Assembly (NCBI GenBank): GCA_031282235.1
Contig: JAITED010000099.1
Coordinates: 1 to 5,909 of the forward strand
Length of the DNA stretch: 5,909 bases
Reading direction: 5' to 3'
Source of the DNA: Propionibacteriaceae bacterium
GTDB taxonomy: Bacteria; Actinomycetota; Actinomycetes; Propionibacteriales; Propionibacteriaceae
Shown: positions 1 to 5,713 of the stretch, piece after piece
Position numbering within the stretch: position 1 is the first letter of the stretch
How the letters are laid out: the number at the start of each line of letters is the position of its first letter
Program-made: the position numbers and the translations under genes
The notes under the pieces: generated by a model
Database searches by the model: none
What the model saw: the letters and a program-made list of their open reading frames with translations, nothing else
What the model was told of the DNA's origin: nothing

Positions 1-1723
1 TGAGCGCTTTCGTCAGTTCGGTCTTGCCGACACCGGAGGGGCCAGCGAAGATGAACGAGCCGGAGGGGCGCTTCGGGTCTTTCAACCCTGCGCGGGTGCG
101 TCGTATGGAACGCGCCAGCGCTTTCACCGCATCGTTCTGCCCGATGTAGCGCTTGCCAATCTCCGCTTCCATCTGGAGCAACCGTGCCGATTCCTCCTCG
201 GTGAGTTGCGTGACTGGCACGCCGGTGGTGGAGGAGAGCACCTCCGCGATTTCTTCCGTGCCGATTACGGCGGGCACCGCAGATTCGTCCTCAGCCCAAG
301 CGGCGCGCTTCTCGGCGCGTTCCTCCATGAGGTTTTTTTCGTCATCGCGCAGTTTCGCCGCCGCCTCATAGTTTTGGTCGCTTAAGGCCGCTTCTTTCTC
401 CAACTGCACGTTGGCGATTCGCTCATCCAGTTCGCGCAGGTCGGGCGGTGCCGTCATACGGCGAATACGCATCCGCGCTCCCGCCTCGTCGATTAGGTCA
501 ATTGCCTTGTCAGGCAGGAAACGGTCCTGTACATAGCGGTCAGCGAGATTCGCAGCAGCCGCTAGCGCGTCGTTGGTGATGGTGACGCGGTGGTGCGTTT
601 CGTAGCGTTCGCGCAGCCCTTTCAGAATCTCGACGGTGAGCGCGATGGACGGCTCCTCCACCTGAATGGGTTGGAACCTGCGCTCCAGCGCCGCGTCTTT
701 CTCAATATGCTTGCGGTACTCGTCCAGTGTGGTCGCGCCGATGGTTTGCAGTTCACCGCGCGCCAACATCGGTTTCAACAAGCTGGCGGCATCCAGCGCG
801 CCCTCAGCGGCACCCGCGCCCACCAACGTATGAATCTCGTCGATGAACAGGATGACGTCTTTCCGGTCGTTAATCTCTTTCAGCACCTTTTTCAGGCGTT
901 CCTCAAAATCGCCGCGATAACGCGAACCGGCAACGAGTGCGCCCAAATCAAGGGTGTATATCTGCTTGCCACGCAGGGTTTCCGGCACGTCGCCGCGCAC
1001 GATAGCCTGCGCCAGCCCCTCCACGACCGCCGTTTTGCCCACGCCCGGCTGGCCGATGAGCACCGGATTGTTTTTGGTGCGGCGGCTCAGCACCGTCATC
1101 ACTCGCTCAATCTCTTTGAGCCGACCAATCACCGGGTCAAGTTTGCCGTCTTTGGCTGCCTGAGTGAGGTTGCGGCCAAACTTGCCCAACGCGCCGTCGG
1201 AACTGATGGTGTTGGTGCCGCCGACGCCCACAGTTTCGCGCCTGCCGCCCCGCTCTGAGGTGTTGCCCGGCTCGTCACTGGCGTGCTGCTCGTTCTGCAA
1301 CAGGCTGGTGACCGCCTGACGCACCTGTGATAACTCCAGACCAAACTTGATAAGCACCTGCGCCGCCACGCCCTCGCCCTCGCGGGTGAGCCCCAGCAGC
1401 AGGTGTTCGGTGCCGATGTAGTTGTGGCCAATGGTGAGCGCTTCGCGTAGTGAGAGCTCCAACACCCGCTTAGCGCGCGGCGTGAACGGAATCGCGCCGC
1501 TGGGCTGCGTCTCGCCTTTACCCAGAATGTCGTCAACCTCAGCGCGCATCTTCTCCAGCGTCAACCCCAGATTCTTCAACGCTTGCGCCGCGATGCCCTC
1601 ATCCTCACGCATCAACCCCAGCAACACATGCTCCGTGCCGATGTATTTATGGTTGAGCATCTTGGCTTCCTCTTGAGCCAAAATGATGACGCGACGCGCG
1701 CGATCCGTGAACCTCTCAAACAA
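1..1723 (-). CDS. clpC: ClpC, AAA+ unfoldase of the Clp protease (5' part; 3' end outside the window)
   Basis: This is a class I HSP100 ATPase that unfolds substrates and feeds them to ClpP in the cytoplasm. The reading frame is open for 574 codons and has no stop before the left edge; the family is usually 810-850 residues, so about 70% is present. Two Clp-N repeats fill residues 1-145, each with a YIGTEH motif. The first AAA+ domain has Walker A GQPGVGKT at 224-231, pore-loop RYRG at 268-271 and Walker B with D295/E296. A ClpC-type middle domain with a UVR-like NYEAAAKLRDDE starts at 451. The second AAA+ domain begins with Walker A GPSGVGKT at 561-568. I chose the TTG at 1723-1721 because it gives the family N-terminus (M)FERFTDRARRVV and has AGGAG 6 nt upstream. 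The middle domain rules out ClpA and ClpB. The Q in GQPGVGKT replaces the usual E. Confidence 0.97.
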   Translation of the reverse strand, partial: MFERFTDRARRVIILAQEEAKMLNHKYIGTEHVLLGLMREDEGIAAQALKNLGLTLEKMRAEVDDILGKGETQPSGAIPFTPRAKRVLELSLREALTIGHNYIGTEHLLLGLTREGEGVAAQVLIKFGLELSQVRQAVTSLLQNEQHASDEPGNTSERGGRRETVGVGGTNTISSDGALGKFGRNLTQAAKDGKLDPVIGRLKEIERVMTVLSRRTKNNPVLIGQPGVGKTAVVEGLAQAIVRGDVPETLRGKQIYTLDLGALVAGSRYRGDFEERLKKVLKEINDRKDVILFIDEIHTLVGAGAAEGALDAASLLKPMLARGELQTIGATTLDEYRKHIEKDAALERRFQPIQVEEPSIALTVEILKGLRERYETHHRVTITNDALAAAANLADRYVQDRFLPDKAIDLIDEAGARMRIRRMTAPPDLRELDERIANVQLEKEAALSDQNYEAAAKLRDDEKNLMEERAEKRAAWAEDESAVPAVIGTEEIAEVLSSTTGVPVTQLTEEESARLLQMEAEIGKRYIGQNDAVKALARSIRRTRAGLKDPKRPSGSFIFAGPSGVGKTELTKAL

Positions 1724-1729
1724 GTGAAA

Positions 1730-1734
1730 CTCCT
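1730..1734 (-). promoter_or_regulatory. Ribosome binding site of clpC (decides the TTG start)
   Basis: AGGAG lies 6 nt before the TTG at 1723 on the minus strand. This spacing, together with the family N-terminus that follows, supports a TTG start over any internal ATG. Confidence 0.8.
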
Positions 1735-1770
1735 AATACACAAGTTGCGCGACCCAGACTCAACTGAGTC
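1735..1770 (-). promoter_or_regulatory. Candidate clpC promoter with overlapping inverted repeat
   Basis: On the minus strand, TTGAGT (1763-1758) is followed after 17 nt by TGTATT (1740-1735), a reasonable -35/-10 pair. A weakness is that a transcript starting 6-7 nt further on would begin inside the ribosome binding site. A second possible -10, TACAAT (1785-1780), would give a leader of about 50 nt but has no clear -35. The -35 lies within a 6-2-6 inverted repeat, GACTCA-AC-TGAGTC (1757-1770). It also lies in a degenerate match to the actinobacterial HAIR element of HspR (1744-1764). Which promoter is used cannot be decided by eye. Confidence 0.35.
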
Positions 1771-1785
1771 GCTTCAGCTATTGTA

Positions 1786-2307
1786 CTAAAGGAGTAGGCG
1801 CGCTTGTTTATTCCCGCCGTTTAAGTGCAGCCGGGCGGGGTAGATTTCCACTGCGTCGCCGTCCGTTGGGTCGTTTTGGACGAGTGTTGACGCTAAAGGT
1901 TGCACTTCGGGGTCAACCTCTGCCCAAGGGATGAGTACGAAAGCCCGTTTGCGGGCGCGGGGGTGGGGGATGCTGAGGTTAGGGGTGTGCAAGTGGTGGT
2001 TTTCGTATTCGATGATGTCGATGTCGATAGTGCGCGGCCCTTTGTCGATGACGCGCACCCGCCCCAGCCGGTTCTCGATGGCCTGTATGAAGTTGAGTAA
2101 AGTGTACGGCGCAAGGCTCGATTCCCCGATGACTACGGCATTCAAGAAATACGGCTGGTCAAGATAATCCACCGGAGCGCTGCGATATACGCTGGACACC
2201 GCCGTAAGCCGCAGGTGGGGCACCTCCCCCAACCAAGACAGCGCCCGCCGCAGATACCCCACGGAGTCCCCCAGATTGGAACCCAGTGCCAGCACCACTT
2301 TCGCCAT
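1786..2307 (-). CDS. folK: HPPK, 6-hydroxymethyl-7,8-dihydropterin pyrophosphokinase
   Basis: The enzyme transfers pyrophosphate from ATP to 6-hydroxymethyl-7,8-dihydropterin, making the substrate of FolP; it is cytosolic. The 173-residue product is close to the family length of about 160-180. It begins with LALGSNLGD (7-14) and has SSVYRSAPV at 38-46, FLNAVV around N56, RVR at 83-85, and GPRTIDIDII with the Mg-binding pair D95/D97. PHPR at 114-117 includes H115, and R121 follows; the numbering matches E. coli HPPK without gaps at these sites. The ATG overlaps the folB stop by 1 nt (TGATG), which points to translational coupling, and a GGGAG lies 11 nt upstream inside folB. It is the last folate gene before clpC, with no terminator visible between them. 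Confidence 0.97.
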   Translation of the reverse strand: MAKVVLALGSNLGDSVGYLRRALSWLGEVPHLRLTAVSSVYRSAPVDYLDQPYFLNAVVIGESSLAPYTLLNFIQAIENRLGRVRVIDKGPRTIDIDIIEYENHHLHTPNLSIPHPRARKRAFVLIPWAEVDPEVQPLASTLVQNDPTDGDAVEIYPARLHLNGGNKQARLLL

Positions 2308-2666
2308 CAGCGGGCTTGCTCCCGGGTTACGGTGGCCGATACATTACGAAACTTCGCCGGAATCGGGGCATCCGGTTTATTCACCGTCACGCTCACCCGC
2401 AGCACCCGCTCATGGCTGAGCACCTGGTCAGCGATGCGACTAGCCAACGTCTCAATGAGAATCACCGGCTCCCCTGTGACTAACGCCAGCGTCTCCGCCG
2501 CGATAGTCGAATAGTTCACCGTATCCGACAACTCGTCGCGCTCCGGCCACTCAATCAACAGCTCCAAGTCAACGCTGAACCGCTGCCCCAGCTCCCGCTC
2601 GTATTCCAGCGCCCCATGCCGCCCCACAGCCTCCAACCCCGTAAGCCTGATAACTCCGCTACTCAT
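2307..2666 (-). CDS. folB: Dihydroneopterin aldolase
   Basis: The enzyme cleaves 7,8-dihydroneopterin to 6-hydroxymethyl-7,8-dihydropterin and glycolaldehyde, the step before FolK. Its 119 residues are the normal length. GRHGALEYERELGQ (15-28) includes E23, the position of S. aureus E22. DTVNYS is at 48-53, and the LIETLASRIA segment has pterin-binding E72 (S. aureus E74). VNKPDAPI supplies catalytic K97. It probably acts as the usual octamer. The ATG at 2666 is the only start that gives the family N-terminus; no start codon lies in frame just upstream. A normal Shine-Dalgarno is missing: only GAGG sits almost against the ATG. A TANNNT box lies 6 nt before the ATG. folB is separated from folP by the inserted abiE pair, whereas these genes are normally adjacent in actinobacteria. 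Confidence 0.96.
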   Translation of the reverse strand: MSSGVIRLTGLEAVGRHGALEYERELGQRFSVDLELLIEWPERDELSDTVNYSTIAAETLALVTGEPVILIETLASRIADQVLSHERVLRVSVTVNKPDAPIPAKFRNVSATVTREQAR

Positions 2667-2672
2667 ACCCTC

Positions 2673-2678
2673 ACCATA
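2673..2678 (-). promoter_or_regulatory. Candidate -10 box of a leaderless folB promoter
   Basis: TATGGT on the minus strand ends 6 nt before the folB ATG, so transcription would start at or next to the start codon. No good -35 is visible 16-18 nt upstream. The same TANNNT-to-start spacing occurs before abiEi and before the right-edge gene. The box overlaps a short alternative ATG at 2677, so the assignment is tentative. Confidence 0.45.
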
Positions 2679-2687
2679 CGCGCACCC

Positions 2688-2709
2688 CCGCCGTAACTAG
2701 TACCGGCGG
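2688..2709. repeat. Inverted repeat in the abiEii-folB gap
   Basis: CCGCCG (2688-2693) and CGGCGG (2704-2709) are perfect complements around a 10-nt loop. The element lies 3 nt beyond the abiEii stop and 21 nt before folB. No U-tract follows on the minus strand, so it is not a standard intrinsic terminator. It could stabilise the 3' end of the abiE transcript, weaken read-through, or be chance in GC-rich spacer DNA. Confidence 0.4.
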
Positions 2710-2712
2710 CGG

Positions 2713-3657
2713 TTAGCAGGCAGCGTCAACCTCATCCAACCAGACATTGACCAGCCCAACCGCATCTTCCAATGTCATCATCAGCCCGGTTGCGGCAGCG
2801 GCTTTATCGAAACTCTCTCGCCAATGCGGATACGCAACAAGCCGAACTGGCCAAGGCCGCACCAACCGCTTTAGAACTTGCGCCTCAGCCGCCCGGACAC
2901 TGAAAATATCCCGTATAGCTTCCCTAATCGCCGCAAGTGTCGGTTCGCCCGTATCATCAACTAACGCTTTTATCAATAGCAAATCCACGACATCGCGCGC
3001 CCGCTCGTTGACATAAACGGGAGGCTCATGCGGGTCAGTAGCCGCATGAACTTTCTGCGCTATCTGATAACGCATAGCTAAACCCACCAAATAATCCGGT
3101 GTAGGTAGACCAAATCCTGCCAACGAGGGCGCAGTAACCGGCTCCGCAAAAGCGCCCGCACCACCCTCATCAGGCGAAATCTCTACCTGAATACGCCTCC
3201 AAGTCACACCATTAAGCTGCGCAATCACATCGAAACGCCGCGGCTTGACTATTTTTGCAGGGGTATCAATAACCTCCACCTCACCGCGCCTGAAAGTCAG
3301 TGACCCCCACCTTTCCCTCAAAACCGAATCCAAAATCGCCAAAAAACTATCAATATCCCCCCGAATCAACCCATCTAAATCAGTCGTCGCGCGCGCAAAA
3401 TCTGGCAATCTGTGCTGCAGCAGCGTGCCACCTTTAAGCAGAAACCAGGGAGTACCAGCCTCATCCGTAGCCCGCTGTAAAACCGCCGCAACCGCAGTCG
3501 TCGCCACCAACCAACCCAAACGACCACCGTCTGAGTGCAAATCATTCTCGGCTTTGGCTATCCAAGTTTTAAGGATATTTGCGGAGCCGGGCGACTTGTC
3601 TTTCGGTTTGAGTTGGCCAAGAGCTTCTGCAAGGTTGAATGGAAAATCAGCGAACAT
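2713..3657 (-). CDS. AbiEii-family nucleotidyltransferase toxin of a type IV toxin-antitoxin system
   Basis: The 314-residue product fits the AbiEii/AbiGii (DUF1814) toxins. Family members transfer nucleotides from NTP; MenT3 of M. tuberculosis, a relative, modifies tRNA acceptor ends and stops translation. The DNA polymerase beta-like active site is visible as KGGT at 75-78, followed by RATTDLD with D93 and D95. A later acidic strand, IQVEIS, includes E159. The conserved C-terminal part of the family is seen as K202 in QKVHA and RDVVDL at 221-226. No signal peptide or membrane segment is apparent. The ATG at 3657 lies inside the antitoxin gene, overlapping it by 11 nt, and has GGAGG 9 nt upstream, so the two are translated together. 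The gene appears intact. Its nucleotide specificity and RNA target cannot be told from sequence. Confidence 0.88.
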   Translation of the reverse strand: MFADFPFNLAEALGQLKPKDKSPGSANILKTWIAKAENDLHSDGGRLGWLVATTAVAAVLQRATDEAGTPWFLLKGGTLLQHRLPDFARATTDLDGLIRGDIDSFLAILDSVLRERWGSLTFRRGEVEVIDTPAKIVKPRRFDVIAQLNGVTWRRIQVEISPDEGGAGAFAEPVTAPSLAGFGLPTPDYLVGLAMRYQIAQKVHAATDPHEPPVYVNERARDVVDLLLIKALVDDTGEPTLAAIREAIRDIFSVRAAEAQVLKRLVRPWPVRLVAYPHWRESFDKAAAATGLMMTLEDAVGLVNVWLDEVDAAC

Positions 3658-4219
3658 GGTGGCGTACCTCCAACTTCTGAGCTAACTGCTCTGCTTCCGC
3701 AATCAGCAACAACCCCGTCTTTAACGCCCGCTCCAGCGCTTGCTTTATCAGGTAAGTAGGAACCCCCCAATCAATACATTGGTCAATCGTCGTAGGCACA
3801 TCGGTAATCGGTATCCCTTCGAACCAACTACGTTGTTCGGGAACAAGGTTGTGACGATGAACTATGTAACGCTCGCCACCTGCACGTCGCAATCGACGCT
3901 GCCTCCCCACACAAATATGAATCTCATTAGGGTTAATATCGCTAATATCCCAAGCAGCCAACGCCGTCTCATGGCTCAAACACGCCTCAGGCGCACCCGT
4001 CCACAATACTGCCAAAGCCCAATTGTCGTATGAACTCGCAGGCACCTGCGGAATCCTATACACCCCACGAGTCGCCCGTTCAATACGCCCCCGGCTTGCC
4101 AACTTCACCAACTCAACCCTAGATATACCCTCCTCGGCCGCCTGCTCAGAAGTCACAAAACCATGCTGTTCAATAGCAATCTCACGCAAACGCTCCGTGA
4201 TTGTCAACACTCCAGCCAT
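3647..4219 (-). CDS. AbiEi-family antitoxin and autorepressor of a type IV toxin-antitoxin system
   Basis: The 190-residue product starts with a winged helix-turn-helix domain (about 8-57) that includes FVTSEQAAEEGISR and the wing-like RGRIERATRGVYRIP, as in AbiEi N-terminal domains. The remainder has LSHETALAAWDIS (81-93), NEIHICV (98-104) and TDVPTTIDQ (139-147), a pattern common in actinobacterial AbiEi proteins. In studied AbiE systems, AbiEi counteracts the toxin without stably binding it and represses its own promoter. It is shorter than classical streptococcal AbiEi. The ATG at 4219 has no Shine-Dalgarno but lies 6 nt after TATATT, which suggests a leaderless transcript. A 17-bp palindrome overlaps this promoter. 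It precedes and overlaps the toxin gene. Base composition is well below that of the folate genes: 26 G/C of 60 at 3901-3960. Confidence 0.87.
   Translation of the reverse strand: MAGVLTITERLREIAIEQHGFVTSEQAAEEGISRVELVKLASRGRIERATRGVYRIPQVPASSYDNWALAVLWTGAPEACLSHETALAAWDISDINPNEIHICVGRQRRLRRAGGERYIVHRHNLVPEQRSWFEGIPITDVPTTIDQCIDWGVPTYLIKQALERALKTGLLLIAEAEQLAQKLEVRHHVR
3667..3671 (-). promoter_or_regulatory. Ribosome binding site of the AbiEii toxin gene
   Basis: GGAGG on the minus strand lies 9 nt before the toxin ATG at 3657 and within the last codons of the antitoxin gene. It supports this start and gives translational linkage of the toxin to the antitoxin. Confidence 0.75.
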
Positions 4220-4225
4220 GTCAAA

Positions 4226-4259
4226 AATATACCATAATGGTATACAATTGGCGGCGCAA
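4226..4259 (-). promoter_or_regulatory. Promoter of the abiE operon
   Basis: Two overlapping readings are possible. TTGCGC (4259-4254) followed after 17 nt by TATGGT (4236-4231) would start RNA about 5 nt before the abiEi ATG. Alternatively, TATATT (4231-4226) lies exactly 6 nt before the ATG and would give a leaderless start, though its -35 is poor. Both predict almost no 5' leader, which agrees with the absence of a ribosome binding site. Confidence 0.6.
4228..4244. promoter_or_regulatory. 17-bp palindrome, likely AbiEi operator
   Basis: TATACCATAATGGTATA is a perfect 8-1-8 palindrome centred on 4236. It covers the -10 region and part of the spacer of the abiE promoter, where a bound protein would block RNA polymerase. 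AbiEi of Streptococcus agalactiae is known to repress its operon by binding inverted repeats in the promoter; use of this particular site is inferred. It is followed by the short palindromes GTATAC (4240-4245) and CAATTG (4245-4250). Confidence 0.6.
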
Positions 4260-4300
4260 GAGCGCGTGGTTGGTGATTTGTAACCGGAAAGGTGCCATAT

Positions 4301-5116
4301 CTAAACAACCCCGGCATCGTCAGCTATTAGGCCGCAATCGAAAACCTTTACGGTCAGGGTGGGGTTGTGGACGCGGACTGCCCATACGCCGGCTACGGCG
4401 GCTAGCAGGCTGATGGCGGCGGTGGCTAGGTCGCGCTCAGGGGGGGTGTCGCCGGGCTGCGATAGGAAACGCTTGCGGGAGGCTCCGATTAGTACGCGGC
4501 AACCCAAGTCGGTGAAAGCGGCTAGGCTGCCGACGATTGCCCAATCGTGTTGGCGTGCTTTGGCGAAACCTAAACCGGGGTCGATGATGATACGCTCCAC
4601 TGCGATGCCCGTAGCCACAGCGGCAGCTAGCCGCTGTTGGAGTTCACTACGCACCTCAGCCACCGGGTCTTTATACGTCGCGTAGTCGCCCATCACCGCG
4701 CTGGGAGCTCGCCAATGCTGGCAGACGTATTCACAACGCAGTTCAGCGATGGTGCGCAACATGTCCGGGTCGGCTAACCCGCCGGATACATCGTTTACGA
4801 TGCGCGCTCCCGCCGCGACCGCTGCCCTAGCCGTGGAGGCTCGGGTGGTGTCAACCGACAGTACGGCGTTCGGGGCGGCGGCGCGCAACCCCCTTATCAC
4901 CGGTAACACACGTTGTTGCTCGGTGGCGGCATCCACTTGCGCCGCGCCGGGGCGGGTGGATTCACCGCCTACGTCAATGATTGCGGCCCCCGCCGCCGCC
5001 AACTCCAGCCCGTGACGTATCGCCAGCGCCGTATCGTTGAACTGTCCACCGTCGGAGAACGAATCCGGCGTAACGTTCAACACCCCCATGATGATAGGGC
5101 GCGAAACCCCGCGCAC
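4301..5116 (-). CDS. folP: Dihydropteroate synthase
   Basis: The enzyme condenses hydroxymethyl-dihydropterin pyrophosphate with p-aminobenzoate to give dihydropteroate, and is the target of sulfonamides. The 271-residue TIM barrel shows the family motifs in order: NVTPDSFSDGG (14-24), GGESTRPGA (50-58), SVDT (87-90), NDVSGG (108-113), QHWRAPSAVM (133-142), DPGLGFAK (179-186), GASRKRFL (211-218) with the phosphate-binding S-R-K, and VRVHN (247-251). The HWR segment is the actinobacterial form of the loop. The start is GTG at 5116, 3 nt after the folE stop, with a G-rich ribosome binding site in the folE tail, so folE and folP are probably coupled. No terminator is seen after the stop, so read-through into abiE is possible. 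The PABA-pocket loops look ordinary. Confidence 0.97.
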   Translation of the reverse strand: MRGVSRPIIMGVLNVTPDSFSDGGQFNDTALAIRHGLELAAAGAAIIDVGGESTRPGAAQVDAATEQQRVLPVIRGLRAAAPNAVLSVDTTRASTARAAVAAGARIVNDVSGGLADPDMLRTIAELRCEYVCQHWRAPSAVMGDYATYKDPVAEVRSELQQRLAAAVATGIAVERIIIDPGLGFAKARQHDWAIVGSLAAFTDLGCRVLIGASRKRFLSQPGDTPPERDLATAAISLLAAVAGVWAVRVHNPTLTVKVFDCGLIADDAGVV

Positions 5117-5119
5117 GTC

Positions 5120-5713
5120 TCAGCGCCCCTCAGTGATGAGCGCCATCGCTTCAGCTCGGGTGGCGCTGTGGCGCAGCAGCCCGCGCACCGCAGACGTAAT
5201 AGTTTTAGAACCGGGCTTCTTCACGCCGCGCATCGTCATACAGAGATGCTCGCATTCCACCACCACCAGCACGCCGCGCACCTCCAGATGGCTCACCAGC
5301 GCATCCGCGATTTCGGTGGTGAGGCGCTCCTGCACCTGCGGGCGGCGCGCGTAAACGTCCACCAACCGCGCCAACTTCGACAAGCCGGTGATACGACCGG
5401 TCGCCGGAGGGATATACGCAACATGCGCCACCCCATGAAACGGCAACAGGTGATGCTCACACATGCTGTAAACCTCAATGTCGCGCACCAACACCATCTC
5501 GTCATGGCTGGCATCAAACGTGGTAGCCAGCACGGCAGCCGGGTTCTCCCCCATCCCGGAGAATATCTCTGCGCAAGCCCGCGCCACCCGCGTTGGCGTA
5601 TCCCGCAACCCCTCCCGCTCCGGGTTCTCACCGATAGCCCACAGCAGTTCACGCACCGCCGCCGCCGCGCGCGTTTCATCCACCTGAGTCCGGGGCTTAT
5701 CCGCCTGTCCCAT
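5120..5713 (-). CDS. folE: GTP cyclohydrolase I
   Basis: The enzyme converts GTP to 7,8-dihydroneopterin triphosphate and formate, the entry step of folate synthesis. The 197-residue product is a normal bacterial length (about 190-220). SMCEHHLLPF includes zinc ligands C85 and H88 and catalytic H87 (E. coli C110, H113, H112); HLCMTMRGV provides the third zinc ligand, C158 (E. coli C181). GLSKLARLV (110-118) and RRPQVQERLT (123-132) are the usual substrate-site segments. It is the zinc-dependent type IA enzyme, not FolE2. The ATG at 5713 has GGAGAGGAG ending 7 nt upstream, a strong ribosome binding site. It is the first gene of the minus-strand folate run and diverges from the right-edge gene. 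ftsH, often found upstream of folE in actinobacteria, is not here. Confidence 0.97.
   Translation of the reverse strand: MGQADKPRTQVDETRAAAAVRELLWAIGENPEREGLRDTPTRVARACAEIFSGMGENPAAVLATTFDASHDEMVLVRDIEVYSMCEHHLLPFHGVAHVAYIPPATGRITGLSKLARLVDVYARRPQVQERLTTEIADALVSHLEVRGVLVVVECEHLCMTMRGVKKPGSKTITSAVRGLLRHSATRAEAMALITEGR

Noticed and set aside
590..1258. 222-codon open frame on the plus strand within clpC
   Set aside because: It is antisense to the continuous ClpC frame, including both Walker motifs of the first AAA+ domain, and has no ribosome binding site or family motifs.
1129..1536. 135-codon ATG frame on the minus strand inside clpC
   Set aside because: It is out of frame with ClpC. The ClpC frame is uninterrupted through this stretch when the TTG start at 1723 is used, so there is no frameshift or separate gene.
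1757..1770. Inverted repeat after folK as an intrinsic terminator
   Set aside because: The centre is too short for a stable loop without opening the stem, and no U-run follows on the minus strand.
3245..3685. 146-codon open frame on the plus strand across the toxin gene
   Set aside because: It is antisense to the AbiEii frame that carries the KGGT and TTDLD motifs, and its own product is low complexity.
4254..4265. GCGC-AAGA-GCGC hairpin between folP and abiEi as a folP terminator
   Set aside because: The stem is only 4 bp and no U-tract follows on the minus strand. It also overlaps the proposed abiE -35.
2667..4300. Target-site duplication or attachment sites flanking the abiE block
   Set aside because: Comparing the two edges by eye (2667-2712 and 4220-4300) gave no direct repeat long enough to be meaningful, and no tRNA end or integrase is present.
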